Source: Variovorax ginsengisoli (GTDB lineage: Bacteria > Pseudomonadota > Gammaproteobacteria > Burkholderiales > Burkholderiaceae_C). From it: 64,000 nucleotides of DNA. The stretch covers positions 124,001-188,000 of the forward strand of contig NZ_JAUJZH010000008.1 of the NCBI RefSeq assembly GCF_030486595.1. The letters are read 5' to 3'. The notes beneath the pieces are model-generated. The model had not been told where the DNA came from. It was given only the letters and a program-made list of their open reading frames with translations, and did not search any database. Shown here in pieces: positions 23,482 to 31,771 of the stretch; position 1 is the stretch's first letter, and the number at the start of each line of letters is the position of its first letter. The translations under genes were made by a program, and so were the position numbers.

Positions 23482-23915
23482 TTGAGTTCTTCGGTGTAGC
23501 GCTTCTGCATTTCTTCGGGCGCCACGGCCTCGATGGCGTGCCCGACATTCCACCGGTGTCCGAACGGACAGCGGAAGGTGCCCGAGCGTTCGCCGTAGAA
23601 ATGATCTTCCAGCGGCATTTCCAGCGTCGCGCCGGCCTTCAGGGCGCGCGCGACCAGCGCATCCGCGTCGTCGACGTGCAGGTGCAGCGTGACGGGGGTG
23701 GCGCCCAGCGTGGTGGCGCTGCGGATGCCGTACTCAGGGAATTCGTCGCACAGCATCACGGTGGTGCCGCCGAAATCGAGTTCGGCGTGGCCGATGCGGC
23801 CGCCGGGCTCGGTCAGCCGGAACTTCTCGGTGGCGCCGAAGACCTCGCCGTAGAAGGCGATCGCGGCGGCCGTGTCCTTCACGCAGAGATAGGGGAACAG
23901 TTCATGGACGGTCAT
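23478..23915 (-). CDS. VOC family (glyoxalase/PhnB-like) protein
   Basis: A 145-residue protein of the vicinal-oxygen-chelate fold. Visible are the paired beta-alpha-beta units LFPYLCVKDTAAAIAFYGEV and DADALVARALKAG, and the PhnB-like stretch GRIGHAELDFGGTTVML. The fold covers glyoxalases, dioxygenases, antibiotic-binding proteins and many proteins of unknown role. No substrate can be named. It follows, and overlaps by 14 bp, an AraC regulator gene on the same strand, so it is probably co-transcribed with it. Confidence 0.8.
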   Translation of the reverse strand: MTVHELFPYLCVKDTAAAIAFYGEVFGATEKFRLTEPGGRIGHAELDFGGTTVMLCDEFPEYGIRSATTLGATPVTLHLHVDDADALVARALKAGATLEMPLEDHFYGERSGTFRCPFGHRWNVGHAIEAVAPEEMQKRYTEELK

Positions 23916-24828
23916 GCGGGGGTCCTCGATGAAGCGGTGTGGGCGCGATTCTGATCCCGCCCGGGCGGGACGTCTTGGACGAAGTTGACCTGTCGACGCA
24001 GACGTGGTTCGGTGCGCTCGGCGCCGCCCGGCGGTAGGCCTCCGGGCTCATGCCGGCGATGTCGCCGAACTCCCGGATGCAGTGGGACTGGTCGCTGTAG
24101 CCCAGCGCCAGGGCAAGCTCCACCCAGGGCACGATCCCCGGTGCCGTGGCCAGCAGCCGCTGGAAGCGCAGCACGCGCTGCAGGCGCTTGGGCGCGAGCC
24201 CGGCCGCCTCCTTGAAGAGGGAGGCGAAATGCCGGTGGCTGTAGCCGCTGGCGCGCACCAGGTCGCGAACCGGCGTGCCGTCGGCAATGCCGCGCAGGCC
24301 CCGCGCGACCGCCGGGTGCAGCGCAAGCGGGCGTTGCGCCAGTCGCCGGACGAGCAGGGCCTCGAGCGCGTCCAGCCGGGCCGAAGGCATGCGCAGGCCT
24401 TGCAGCAGGTCGAGCGCGTCGCCGGCGGCCCCGCCCCAGAGTGCGTCGAGTGGCGTGTGCCGTTCGGCCAGGGCCGAGGCGGGCATGCCGAACAGCGCCC
24501 AGGCGGCGCCGGGGCGCAGCTGCGCGCCCACCGACGCGGTGGGCGCCGCAACCTCCCGGGCATAGAACGCCGAACGGGCGCCGCCGACCATGGCATGGCC
24601 CACCGTCCAGCCGGTGCTGTCGTCCGGGTCGGCGAAGAGCCGCAGCGGGGTGTCCGACAACCTGAACACGAGGTGCATGTCACCGGTCGGCAGCACGTGT
24701 TCGCGCCGAGGCGCCGGGTGCGGGAGCGCGCCCGCAGGGCCGGGCTCGGCCGCCCACATCGAGCGGACGACGAACCGCAGCGAAGGCGGGGGAATGCGCG
24801 TGAGCAGCATGCCGGCCATTGTGCGCAC
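23902..24828 (-). CDS. AraC family transcriptional regulator
   Basis: The 308-residue protein has an N-terminal ligand-type domain resembling DUF6597 (HVLPTGDMHLVFRL). The C-terminal AraC DNA-binding domain (about residues 165-275) has DLVRASGYSHRHFASLFKE in the first helix-turn-helix and ALALGYSDQSHCIREFGD in the second. The last 35 residues past the domain look unconserved and run into the VOC gene. The start given is GTG; ATGs three and six codons later are alternatives. It is divergent from the cystathionine lyase-like gene by 31 bp, a likely target. Confidence 0.85.
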   Translation of the reverse strand: MRTMAGMLLTRIPPPSLRFVVRSMWAAEPGPAGALPHPAPRREHVLPTGDMHLVFRLSDTPLRLFADPDDSTGWTVGHAMVGGARSAFYAREVAAPTASVGAQLRPGAAWALFGMPASALAERHTPLDALWGGAAGDALDLLQGLRMPSARLDALEALLVRRLAQRPLALHPAVARGLRGIADGTPVRDLVRASGYSHRHFASLFKEAAGLAPKRLQRVLRFQRLLATAPGIVPWVELALALGYSDQSHCIREFGDIAGMSPEAYRRAAPSAPNHVCVDRSTSSKTSRPGGIRIAPTPLHRGPPHDRP

Positions 24829-24859
24829 TGGCGGCGATCCGGTCGACTAGCATGGAGGG

Positions 24860-26053
24860 ATGCGAAAGCCCATCACCGACCTGATCCACCATCCCTATAG
24901 CCCGCCGGCCCATTTCGCGGCGCCCCAGCCGGGCGTCTACAAGGCTTCGACCGTGTTCTTCGCCGACGTCGCCGCGATGCGCGCGCGCGACTGGCGGACC
25001 AAGGTCGGCTACACCTACGGCCTGCACGGCACGCCGACCACCTTCACGCTCGAGGAGCGGCTCGCCACGCTGGAGGGCGGCGCCGAGTGCCTGCTGGTGC
25101 CCAGCGGGCTGGCGGCGATCTCGCTGGTCTCGTTCGCGCTCCTGAAGGCTGGCGACGAGGTGCTGATTCCGGACAACGCCTACGGTCCGAACAAGGCGCT
25201 GGCGAACGGCGAGCTGGCCAATTTCGGCATCAGCCACCGGCTCTACGACGCCATGAACCCCGCCGACCTCGCGGCCAAGCTGTCGGACCGCACCAAGCTG
25301 GTCTGGGTGGAGGCGGCCGGCTCCGTGACGATGGAGTTCCCGGACCTGCCGGCGCTGGTCGGTGCCTGCCGCGAGCGCGGCGTGATCACGGCGCTGGACA
25401 ACACCTGGGGCGCCGGCCTGGCCTTCGCGCCCTTCGATTTCAACGGCACGGGGCAGGGGGTCGACATCTCGGTCCATGCGCTGACCAAGTACCCGAGCGG
25501 GGGCGGCGACGTGCTGATGGGCAGCGTGGTCACGCGCGACGAGCGGCTGCACCGCGCGCTCAAGCTGACCCACATGCGCATGGGCTTCGGCATCGGCGTG
25601 GGCGACGTCGAAACCGTGCTGCGCTCGCTGCCCAGCCTGGCGCTGCGCTACCAGGCGCATGACCGCGGTGCCCGCGAACTCGCCCGCTGGCTCGAAGGCC
25701 GGGTCGAAATTGCCCAGGTGCTGCATCCGGCGCTCGAGGGCTCGCCGGGCCACGCGCACTGGCTGCGGCTCTGCGGCGCCAGCGACCTGGCGGCGGGTCT
25801 GTTCTCGGTGGTCTTCGACGCCCGCTACGGCACCGAGCAGGTCGACCGCTTCTGCGACCGCCTGGCCTTGTTCCGGCTCGGCTATTCGTGGGGTGGGCCG
25901 ATCAGCCTGGTGGTGCCCTACGACATCGGCCTGATGCGCGACGCCGCGGTGGCCCGCTGGCCGCACAAGGGCACGCTGGTGCGTTTCTCGATCGGCCTGG
26001 AAGACGTGGACGACCTGCGCGCCGACCTGGAACAGGCGCTGGCGGCACTCTGA
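24860..26053 (+). CDS. Cystathionine beta-lyase-like PLP enzyme
   Basis: A Cys/Met-metabolism PLP-dependent (fold type I) enzyme of 397 residues. The lysine that binds PLP is Lys210 in HALTKYPSGGGD, and the cofactor-binding segment DNTWGAG is present. MetC-type enzymes split cystathionine to homocysteine, pyruvate and ammonia, but gamma-lyases and gamma-synthases look alike. The C-terminal YSWGGPISLV is typical of the MetC branch. A GGAGGG abuts the ATG directly, an unusually short spacing. The divergent AraC gene may regulate it. Confidence 0.85.
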   Translation: MRKPITDLIHHPYSPPAHFAAPQPGVYKASTVFFADVAAMRARDWRTKVGYTYGLHGTPTTFTLEERLATLEGGAECLLVPSGLAAISLVSFALLKAGDEVLIPDNAYGPNKALANGELANFGISHRLYDAMNPADLAAKLSDRTKLVWVEAAGSVTMEFPDLPALVGACRERGVITALDNTWGAGLAFAPFDFNGTGQGVDISVHALTKYPSGGGDVLMGSVVTRDERLHRALKLTHMRMGFGIGVGDVETVLRSLPSLALRYQAHDRGARELARWLEGRVEIAQVLHPALEGSPGHAHWLRLCGASDLAAGLFSVVFDARYGTEQVDRFCDRLALFRLGYSWGGPISLVVPYDIGLMRDAAVARWPHKGTLVRFSIGLEDVDDLRADLEQALAAL

Positions 26054-26059
26054 GAGCGC

Positions 26060-26104
26060 CGCGATATCGCGTACAGTCAAGCCATGTGCAGTCACCGTGA
26101 CTGT
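26060..26104 (+). promoter_or_regulatory. Cluster of dyads upstream of the Lys-rich small gene
   Basis: A perfect 12-bp palindrome CGCGATATCGCG (26060-26071) is followed by CAGTCAC-C-GTGACTG (26089-26103), a 15-nt dyad with 7-bp arms. A further ACAGTCA (26073-26079) can pair with TGACTGT (26098-26104). This density of symmetry in a 68-bp gap suggests protein-binding sites; no regulator is known. Confidence 0.45.
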
Positions 26105-26121
26105 CTCGTGAAGGAGAAGCA

Positions 26122-26325
26122 GTGGCAACACCAAATTACGGCTATGAAAAGCGCCAGAAAGAACTGGCAAAGAAGAAAAAGAAGGAAGACAAGCTGAGGG
26201 AAAAGGCCAACCGCAAGCTCATGCCCAGCAGCGACGGCCTGGCACCCGGCGATCCGGAGACCGATGTCGCTTCGCTGGAACGCGATCCGCCGACGGTGCC
26301 CGAACTGCCGACCAAGAACGGCTGA
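26122..26325 (+). CDS. Small lysine-rich protein of unknown function
   Basis: A 67-residue product from a GTG start with AAGGAG five bases upstream. Residues 9-33 are a highly charged helix with KRQKELAKKKKKEDK, followed by an acidic, proline-containing tail. I have the impression that similar short proteins are common in Comamonadaceae, but I recognise no domain. The basic helix could bind nucleic acid; this is inference. It is flanked by dyads upstream and a strong terminator downstream, so it is probably a single-gene transcript. Confidence 0.75.
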   Translation: MATPNYGYEKRQKELAKKKKKEDKLREKANRKLMPSSDGLAPGDPETDVASLERDPPTVPELPTKNG

Positions 26326-26351
26326 GCCGTTCCGGACCTCCACCTCGAATG

Positions 26352-26388
26352 AAAAAGCCGCCGCGGCTCAGCGCCGCGGCGGCTTTTT
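26352..26388. terminator. Bidirectional intrinsic terminator
   Basis: Arms 26352-26367 and 26373-26388 pair perfectly over 16 bp (A5 plus 11 GC-rich bases, then the complement ending in T5), with a TCAGC loop. The A-tract and T-tract make it work on both strands, between the convergent Lys-rich gene and the arylesterase gene. Confidence 0.93.
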
Positions 26389-26420
26389 GCTTGCATGAAC
26401 CGAAGCCGGCCGGCGGCTGG

Positions 26421-27071
26421 CTATTTCGGCAGCATCTTGCGCAAGGCCGGCCAGACGTTGTCGAGCATGCGCGGCTGGGCGGCCGCGGTCGGGTGGATGC
26501 GGTCGGCCTGGAACAGCACCGCCGCATCGGGCCCGTCGGCGATGCCCTTCAGCAGGAAGGGAACCACGGGTGCCTTGGTCGCCGCCGCCACCTTCGAGAA
26601 GATGGCCTCGAAGCGGCGCGTGTAGTCGCTGCCGTAGTTCGGCGGCACCTGGATGCCGACCAGCAGCACCTGGGCGCCCATGGCCTGTGCGGCCTTGGTC
26701 ATCTGCAGCAGGTTGTCCTCGGTGCCGGCCAGCGGCAGGCCGCGCAGGGCGTCGTTGGCGCCGAGTTCGAGCACCACGTGCGTCGGCTGGTGCTGCGCCA
26801 GCAGGTTGGGCAGCCGGGCCCGGCCGCCCGCGCTGGTGTCGCCGCTGATGCTCGCGTTGACCACCGTGGCGGCGATCTTTTGTTCGGCCAGCCGCTTGTC
26901 GAGCAGCGGCACCCAGCCTTCGCCGCGCTTGAGGCCGTACTCGGCCGACAGCGAGTCGCCGACCACCAGGATCAGGGGCGCCTTGCCCGCTGCCGCCTGC
27001 GCGCCGGCGGCCGGCCATGACCCTGCATTCGCGACCAGCGCGGCGCTCAAGATAAAGTGACGTCGATTCAC
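26421..27071 (-). CDS. SGNH/GDSL esterase, TesA-like (arylesterase/lysophospholipase)
   Basis: Periplasmic ester or thioester hydrolase of 216 residues. After a signal peptide (NRRHFILSAALVANAG) come the SGNH blocks: GDSLSAEYG with the nucleophilic serine, the block II glycine in SISGDTSAGG, GANDALRG, and DRIHP with the Asp-His pair. The GTG at 27071 is chosen for a normal signal peptide; a second GTG one codon earlier is equally placed behind AAAGG. It is divergent from the ybbA-like gene by 16 bp, as tesA is from ybbA in E. coli. Confidence 0.9.
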   Translation of the reverse strand: MNRRHFILSAALVANAGSWPAAGAQAAAGKAPLILVVGDSLSAEYGLKRGEGWVPLLDKRLAEQKIAATVVNASISGDTSAGGRARLPNLLAQHQPTHVVLELGANDALRGLPLAGTEDNLLQMTKAAQAMGAQVLLVGIQVPPNYGSDYTRRFEAIFSKVAAATKAPVVPFLLKGIADGPDAAVLFQADRIHPTAAAQPRMLDNVWPALRKMLPK

Positions 27072-27087
27072 CACGCAAAACCTTTCA

Positions 27088-27798
<711 letters not shown>

Positions 27799-27812
27799 AC
27801 CGCGGGAGAGCC

Positions 27813-27995
27813 ATGCCCAGACCTTCACCAGACAGCGACGAGGAAGACGACACTGCCTTCGGCGGGCTGGCGCCTCGCAGCGGCCCGCAGGCCGGGCCCA
27901 GGGCCCGCAAGCCGTCCCGATGGGCCCGCTGGGCGGGGGTCGCCGCCGGACTGCTGCTGCTGTGCCTGCTGCTCTATCTCGCCGGGGCTCGATAA
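27813..27995 (+). CDS. Small single-span membrane protein
   Basis: A 60-residue product with a good GGGAGAG site 4 bases before the ATG. The first 40 residues are polar and rich in Asp/Glu, then Arg/Pro (RKPSRWARWAG). One C-terminal membrane helix follows (GVAAGLLLLCLLLYLAGA). No family is recognised. It is 14 bp after the ABC ATPase and 7 bp before rlmB, so the three are probably co-transcribed. Confidence 0.65.
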   Translation: MPRPSPDSDEEDDTAFGGLAPRSGPQAGPRARKPSRWARWAGVAAGLLLLCLLLYLAGAR

Positions 27996-28002
27996 TCCCC
28001 GC

Positions 28003-28761
28003 ATGTCTTCCCCCAAAGTGATTTTCGGCTTCCATGCCGTCGGCGTGCGCATCAAGACCTCGCCCCAATCGGTGATCGAGGTGCTGTTCGATGCCAGCCG
28101 GCGCGATGCCCGCATGCGGCAGTTCGTCGCCCGCGCCCAGGAAGCCGGCGTGCGGCTGGTCGAGGCCGATGGCCTGCGCCTCTCGAAGCTGAGCGGCAGC
28201 CACGGCCACCAGGGCGTGGCTGCGCGCGTCGAGCCGGTCGCCCAGACCCATTCGCTCGACGAACTGCTGGAGGGCCTGGAAGCCGCGGGCACGATGCCGC
28301 TGCTGCTGGTGCTCGACGGCGTGACCGACCCGCACAACCTGGGCGCCTGCCTGCGCGTCGCCGACGGCGCCGGGGCCCACGCGGTGATCGCGCCGAAGGA
28401 CCACGCCGCCGGCATCAACGCCACCGTCGCCAAGGTGGCGAGCGGAGCGGCCGAGACAGTGCCGTATTTCATGGTGACCAACCTGGCGCGCACGCTCAAC
28501 GAACTCAAGGAGCGCAGCATCTGGTGCGTCGGCACCAGCGACGATGCGCCGGGCACGCTCTACCAGAGCGACCTGCGGCGCCCGCTGGCGCTGGTGCTGG
28601 GCGCCGAAGGCGAGGGGATGCGCCAGCTCACGCGCAAGACCTGCGACGAACTGATCAGCATCCCGATGGCGGGCGCCGTGGAAAGCCTCAACGTGTCGGT
28701 GGCGAGCGGCGTCTGCCTCTACGAGGCGATGCGGCAGCGGCTGGCCCCGGCTACAGGCTGA
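28003..28761 (+). CDS. rlmB: 23S rRNA (guanosine-2251-2'-O)-methyltransferase RlmB
   Basis: SpoU-family knotted methyltransferase that methylates G2251 in the peptidyl-transferase P loop. The 252-residue protein has the N-terminal substrate-binding domain (GFHAVGVRIK). The SpoU motifs are DGVTDPHNLGACLRVAD, LVLGAEGEGM and the knot IPMAGAVESLNVSVA. The length matches E. coli RlmB. It ends tail-to-tail with an 11-bp overlap of the DUF3237 gene. Confidence 0.94.
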   Translation: MSSPKVIFGFHAVGVRIKTSPQSVIEVLFDASRRDARMRQFVARAQEAGVRLVEADGLRLSKLSGSHGHQGVAARVEPVAQTHSLDELLEGLEAAGTMPLLLVLDGVTDPHNLGACLRVADGAGAHAVIAPKDHAAGINATVAKVASGAAETVPYFMVTNLARTLNELKERSIWCVGTSDDAPGTLYQSDLRRPLALVLGAEGEGMRQLTRKTCDELISIPMAGAVESLNVSVASGVCLYEAMRQRLAPATG

Positions 28762-29224
28762 AGAAACGCATCACGACCTCGGCCGGGTGCCGCACCCCGA
28801 CGCCGACGAACATGCGGTCGGTGATCCAGCCCAACGTCTTCGAAGCGGTCTCGAAGCGCGGGTGGCAGCGGAAGTAGACCTGGGCCGGGTCGACGGGTTC
28901 GCCACGCAGCAGCGCCGCCATGACCTCGACCGGTGCCGAGCGCACCGCATGGTTCTGGACGTAGATCAGGTCGCCGGCGTCGGTCTCGAGGCCGTAGCGG
29001 GCGTCGAGTTCGGACAGGGTGTCGCTGAGGATCAACTGGAAGTCGGTGCCGCCGGGCAGCACGCGGGCGGTCCAGCCGTCGCCGCGGGCTTCGCCGCCGG
29101 TGATCGGCACCAGCCGTCGCATGCCGCGCGGGCCGCGGCTCAGGACTTCGGGCCGGCCGACCTCGACCCGGAGATCGGCGAAATGGGCAAGCGTGGGTGG
29201 GGCGAGGGGGTCATGGGGATTCAT
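28751..29224 (-). CDS. DUF3237 family protein
   Basis: A 157-residue protein of the DUF3237/UPF0311 family. It begins PPTLAHFADLRVEV and carries the late motif GVGVRHPAEVVMRFFSL; YVQNHAVRSAP lies in the middle. The family is a beta-barrel-like fold of unknown function, often found near catabolic genes. No signal peptide is seen, so it is probably cytoplasmic. The stop codon lies inside the end of rlmB on the other strand. Confidence 0.8.
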   Translation of the reverse strand: MNPHDPLAPPTLAHFADLRVEVGRPEVLSRGPRGMRRLVPITGGEARGDGWTARVLPGGTDFQLILSDTLSELDARYGLETDAGDLIYVQNHAVRSAPVEVMAALLRGEPVDPAQVYFRCHPRFETASKTLGWITDRMFVGVGVRHPAEVVMRFFSL

Positions 29225-29257
29225 CCCGCAAGCGTATCGCGGATGGGGCCCCGAGGG

Positions 29258-29428
29258 TCAGGACGGGTCCTTGCCGCGGGTGCGGCCGACGCCGCTGAAG
29301 ATGCCGATGCCGAGCAGGATCAGGGCGCCGATGCCGATGTAGAGCGAGGGCACGCCGGCCACCGAGGCGGCCCAGCCCACGCCGGCCAGGAATATCAGGA
29401 AGCCGATCATGTAGAGGGCGAAGGACAT
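29258..29428 (-). CDS. Small two-helix membrane protein
   Basis: A 56-residue frame read on the minus strand between the DUF3237 and aldo/keto reductase genes. It starts MSFALYMIGFLIFLAG and ends VGRTRGKDPS. Two hydrophobic helices (about residues 3-23 and 27-46) are joined by a short turn. A GGAG lies 8 bases before the ATG. No function can be given, but the helix pattern and the good ribosome-binding site make it a real gene in my judgement. Confidence 0.75.
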   Translation of the reverse strand: MSFALYMIGFLIFLAGVGWAASVAGVPSLYIGIGALILLGIGIFSGVGRTRGKDPS

Positions 29429-29528
29429 GGTTGTTGCTCCGGGTCTGGGAATATGGGAATCGACCCAGTCTGCCTTCGCCCGCGTCCCTGCGCGGCGGCC
29501 GCGGCCGCCAATCCGTGTCGGAGGGAGC

Positions 29529-30503
29529 CTACCGTTGGGCCGGGGCGGCGGGCTCGGCGCTCGCCGCGTCGAGCGCCGCGATCGTCTCCGGCGACAGCTG
29601 GAGCGCGGCTGCCGCGACCAGTTCCTCCAACTGCTTCATCGAGGTCGCGCTGGCGATCGGCGCCGTGACCGCTGGCCGCGCGATCTGCCAGGCGATCGCC
29701 ACCTGGCCCGGGGTCGCGCCATGGGTCCTGGCGGCGGCGTCGAGCGCGTCGAGGATGCGCAGGCCGCGTGGGTTCAGGTACTTCTTGGTGGTGCTGCCGC
29801 CGCGCGCGCTTTTCGCGGCATCCGCCGGGCTTCGGTACTTGCCGGTCAGGAAGCCGGCGGCGAGCGCATAGAAATTGATCACGCTGACGCCGCGCGCGAG
29901 GCACAGGGGCTCGAGCGCCTCCTCGAAGACCGCCCGGTCGTAGAGGTTGTACAGCGGCTGCAGGCTCTCGTAGCGCGGCAGCCCCTGCTTCTCGGCCACG
30001 TCCAGCGCCTCGGCCAGCCGCGGGGCGCTGAAGTTCGAGGCCCCGATCGCGCGCACCTTGCCCGCCTTGATCAGCGCCGCGAAGGCTTCCGCCGTGTCGG
30101 AGAGCGGCGTCTCCGGGTCGTCGTCGTGGGATTGGTAGAGGTCGATGCGATCGGTCTGCAGGCGCCGCAGCGACGCATCGACGGCTTCGTGGATGTAGGC
30201 AGGTGACAGGCCCTTCTTGCCTTCGCCCATGGGCTTGCCGAGCTTGGTCGCCAGCACCACGCGGTTGCGCTTGCCGCTCTGGCGCAGCCACTTGCCGATG
30301 ATGGTCTCGGATTCGCCGCCGCTGTGGCCGGGCACCCAGCTGGAATAGACATCGGCGGTGTCGATGAAATTGAAGCCGGCGTCGAGCCAGGCGTCGAGCA
30401 GACGGAACGACAGCGCTTCGTCGACGGTCCAGCCGAACACGTTGCCGCCGAAGGCCAGTGGCGAAACCTGGAAGCCCGAGCGGCCGAGGGGTCGGAGTTG
30501 CAT
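29529..30503 (-). CDS. Aldo/keto reductase
   Basis: NADPH-dependent carbonyl reductase of the (alpha/beta)8 AKR fold, 324 residues. The catalytic tetrad is visible: Asp and Tyr in FIDTADVYSSW, Lys in LATKLGKPMG and His in LYQSHDDD. The N-terminus LGRSGFQVSPLAFGGNVFGW and the C-terminal cofactor site PIASATSMKQLEEL are typical. The physiological substrate cannot be inferred. A 25-bp gap separates it from the chromate transporter genes upstream on the same strand. Confidence 0.9.
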   Translation of the reverse strand: MQLRPLGRSGFQVSPLAFGGNVFGWTVDEALSFRLLDAWLDAGFNFIDTADVYSSWVPGHSGGESETIIGKWLRQSGKRNRVVLATKLGKPMGEGKKGLSPAYIHEAVDASLRRLQTDRIDLYQSHDDDPETPLSDTAEAFAALIKAGKVRAIGASNFSAPRLAEALDVAEKQGLPRYESLQPLYNLYDRAVFEEALEPLCLARGVSVINFYALAAGFLTGKYRSPADAAKSARGGSTTKKYLNPRGLRILDALDAAARTHGATPGQVAIAWQIARPAVTAPIASATSMKQLEELVAAAALQLSPETIAALDAASAEPAAPAQR

Positions 30504-30528
30504 GAGGAAGAAGCCTTGAAAAAGAGGT

Positions 30529-31128
30529 TCAGACGAAACCCAGGGCGCCCAGCAGCGCCCCGGCGCCCAGCAGCCACAGCAGGTGGATGCGGGTGCGCCA
30601 GACGATAAACGTGGCCACGCCGCTCAGCAGCCACAGGTGCCAGGCGGGCGCGTTGCCAGCATGGTTTCCGCCCGCCAGCACCCAGCCGGTGGCGACCAGC
30701 AGGCCGATGACGATCGGCGCCATGCCCTGCTTGAAGGCGCGCACGCCGCGCCGGGTGCGGTTGCGGTGGCCCCAGCGGGTGGCGAAGTAGGTCAGGGTGG
30801 TGCTCGGCAGCATGATGCCGACCATGGTGATCGCGAGGCCCAGCAGGCCCAGCATCCAGGCCTGCAGGCCGGCCCCGATGCCGCCGCCGGCATTCAACCC
30901 GACGTTCCAGCCCATCAGCGCCACGAACAGCACGTTGGGGCCCGGGGCGGCCTGGGCGATGGCGACCGAGGAACTGAACTGGGCGTCGGTCAGCCAGCGG
31001 TGGTCGCTGACCAGGAAGCGGTGCATGTCGGGCACCGTGGTGATGGCGCCGCTGATCGACAGCAGCGAGAGCATCAGGTACTGGGCGAAGAGCGCGAGCC
31101 AGTCCTGCCAGTGCATGACGATGGTCAT
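30529..31128 (-). CDS. Chromate transporter, short-chain half (second gene)
   Basis: A 199-residue CHR-family membrane protein with about six hydrophobic helices and the family motif SSSVAIAQAAPGPNVLFVAL. In the short-chain CHR branch, two adjacent half-size genes together supply what one long ChrA does, namely export of chromate (sulfate may compete). The start overlaps the stop of the upstream half by 4 bp (ATGA), which supports equimolar production. The frame stays open upstream, but only this start is family-like. Confidence 0.85.
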   Translation of the reverse strand: MTIVMHWQDWLALFAQYLMLSLLSISGAITTVPDMHRFLVSDHRWLTDAQFSSSVAIAQAAPGPNVLFVALMGWNVGLNAGGGIGAGLQAWMLGLLGLAITMVGIMLPSTTLTYFATRWGHRNRTRRGVRAFKQGMAPIVIGLLVATGWVLAGGNHAGNAPAWHLWLLSGVATFIVWRTRIHLLWLLGAGALLGALGFV

Positions 31129-31715
31129 GGCGCGATCTTTCGCCAGGTCCAGACGCAGGCCACGCCGCCGACCACCAGCAGCACCCAGCCGAGCGGGATG
31201 CGGGCGAAGGCGATCGCGGCGAAGACCACGGCGACCAGCACCAGGCAGGTGGCGAAGCCCAGCGGATGCCGCCGCAGCTGCGGTACCAGTTTGATGCCGG
31301 TGGCGGCGATCAGCCCGCCCGCCACCGCGCCCATGCCGCGCAGCGCGCCGGCCACCTGCGGGTTGCCGGCGTAGTGGGCATAGAGCACCGCCAGCACCAG
31401 GATCACGGCCAGCGGCACGGTGAGCATGCCGGCCACCGCCGCGATCGCGCCGCGCAGGCCGAAGTGGCGGTCGCCGATCATCAGCGCCAGATTGATCACG
31501 TTGGGGCCCGGCAGCACCTGGGCGACGGCCCAGTCCTCGAGGAATTCGTCGGGGGTGAGCCAGCGCTTCTTTTCGACCATTTCGCGCTGGACGATCGCCA
31601 GCACGCCGCCGAAGCCCTGCAATGCCAGCCAGGTGCAGGAAACGAACAGGTCGCGCGGAGATTGGGGGCGGGGGCGGTCGGATGCCGCCGGTGCAGGTGT
31701 AGATGCCGGATCCAT
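31125..31715 (-). CDS. Chromate transporter, short-chain half (first gene)
   Basis: A 196-residue CHR-family protein. It carries FGGVLAIVQREMVEKKRWLT and the pore motif WAVAQVLPGPNVINLALMIG, with about six membrane helices. Its partner follows with an ATGA overlap. The two halves share the GPNV motif, as expected if they arose by duplication. Whether this pair exports chromate or another oxyanion is not shown by the sequence. It starts 56 bp from the divergent yihY-like gene. Confidence 0.87.
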   Translation of the reverse strand: MDPASTPAPAASDRPRPQSPRDLFVSCTWLALQGFGGVLAIVQREMVEKKRWLTPDEFLEDWAVAQVLPGPNVINLALMIGDRHFGLRGAIAAVAGMLTVPLAVILVLAVLYAHYAGNPQVAGALRGMGAVAGGLIAATGIKLVPQLRRHPLGFATCLVLVAVVFAAIAFARIPLGWVLLVVGGVACVWTWRKIAP

Positions 31716-31771
31716 GTGGGGCGATTATGGTGGGCCGTGCCGCCGGCCGAGTTGCTGCCAAACTCCCGCCC

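Noticed and set aside
29832..29892. Apparently odd active-site stretch NFYALAAGFLTGK in the aldo/keto reductase
   Set aside because: Aldo/keto reductases of the YYSLASGFLTGKYR type are common, so this is normal family variation.
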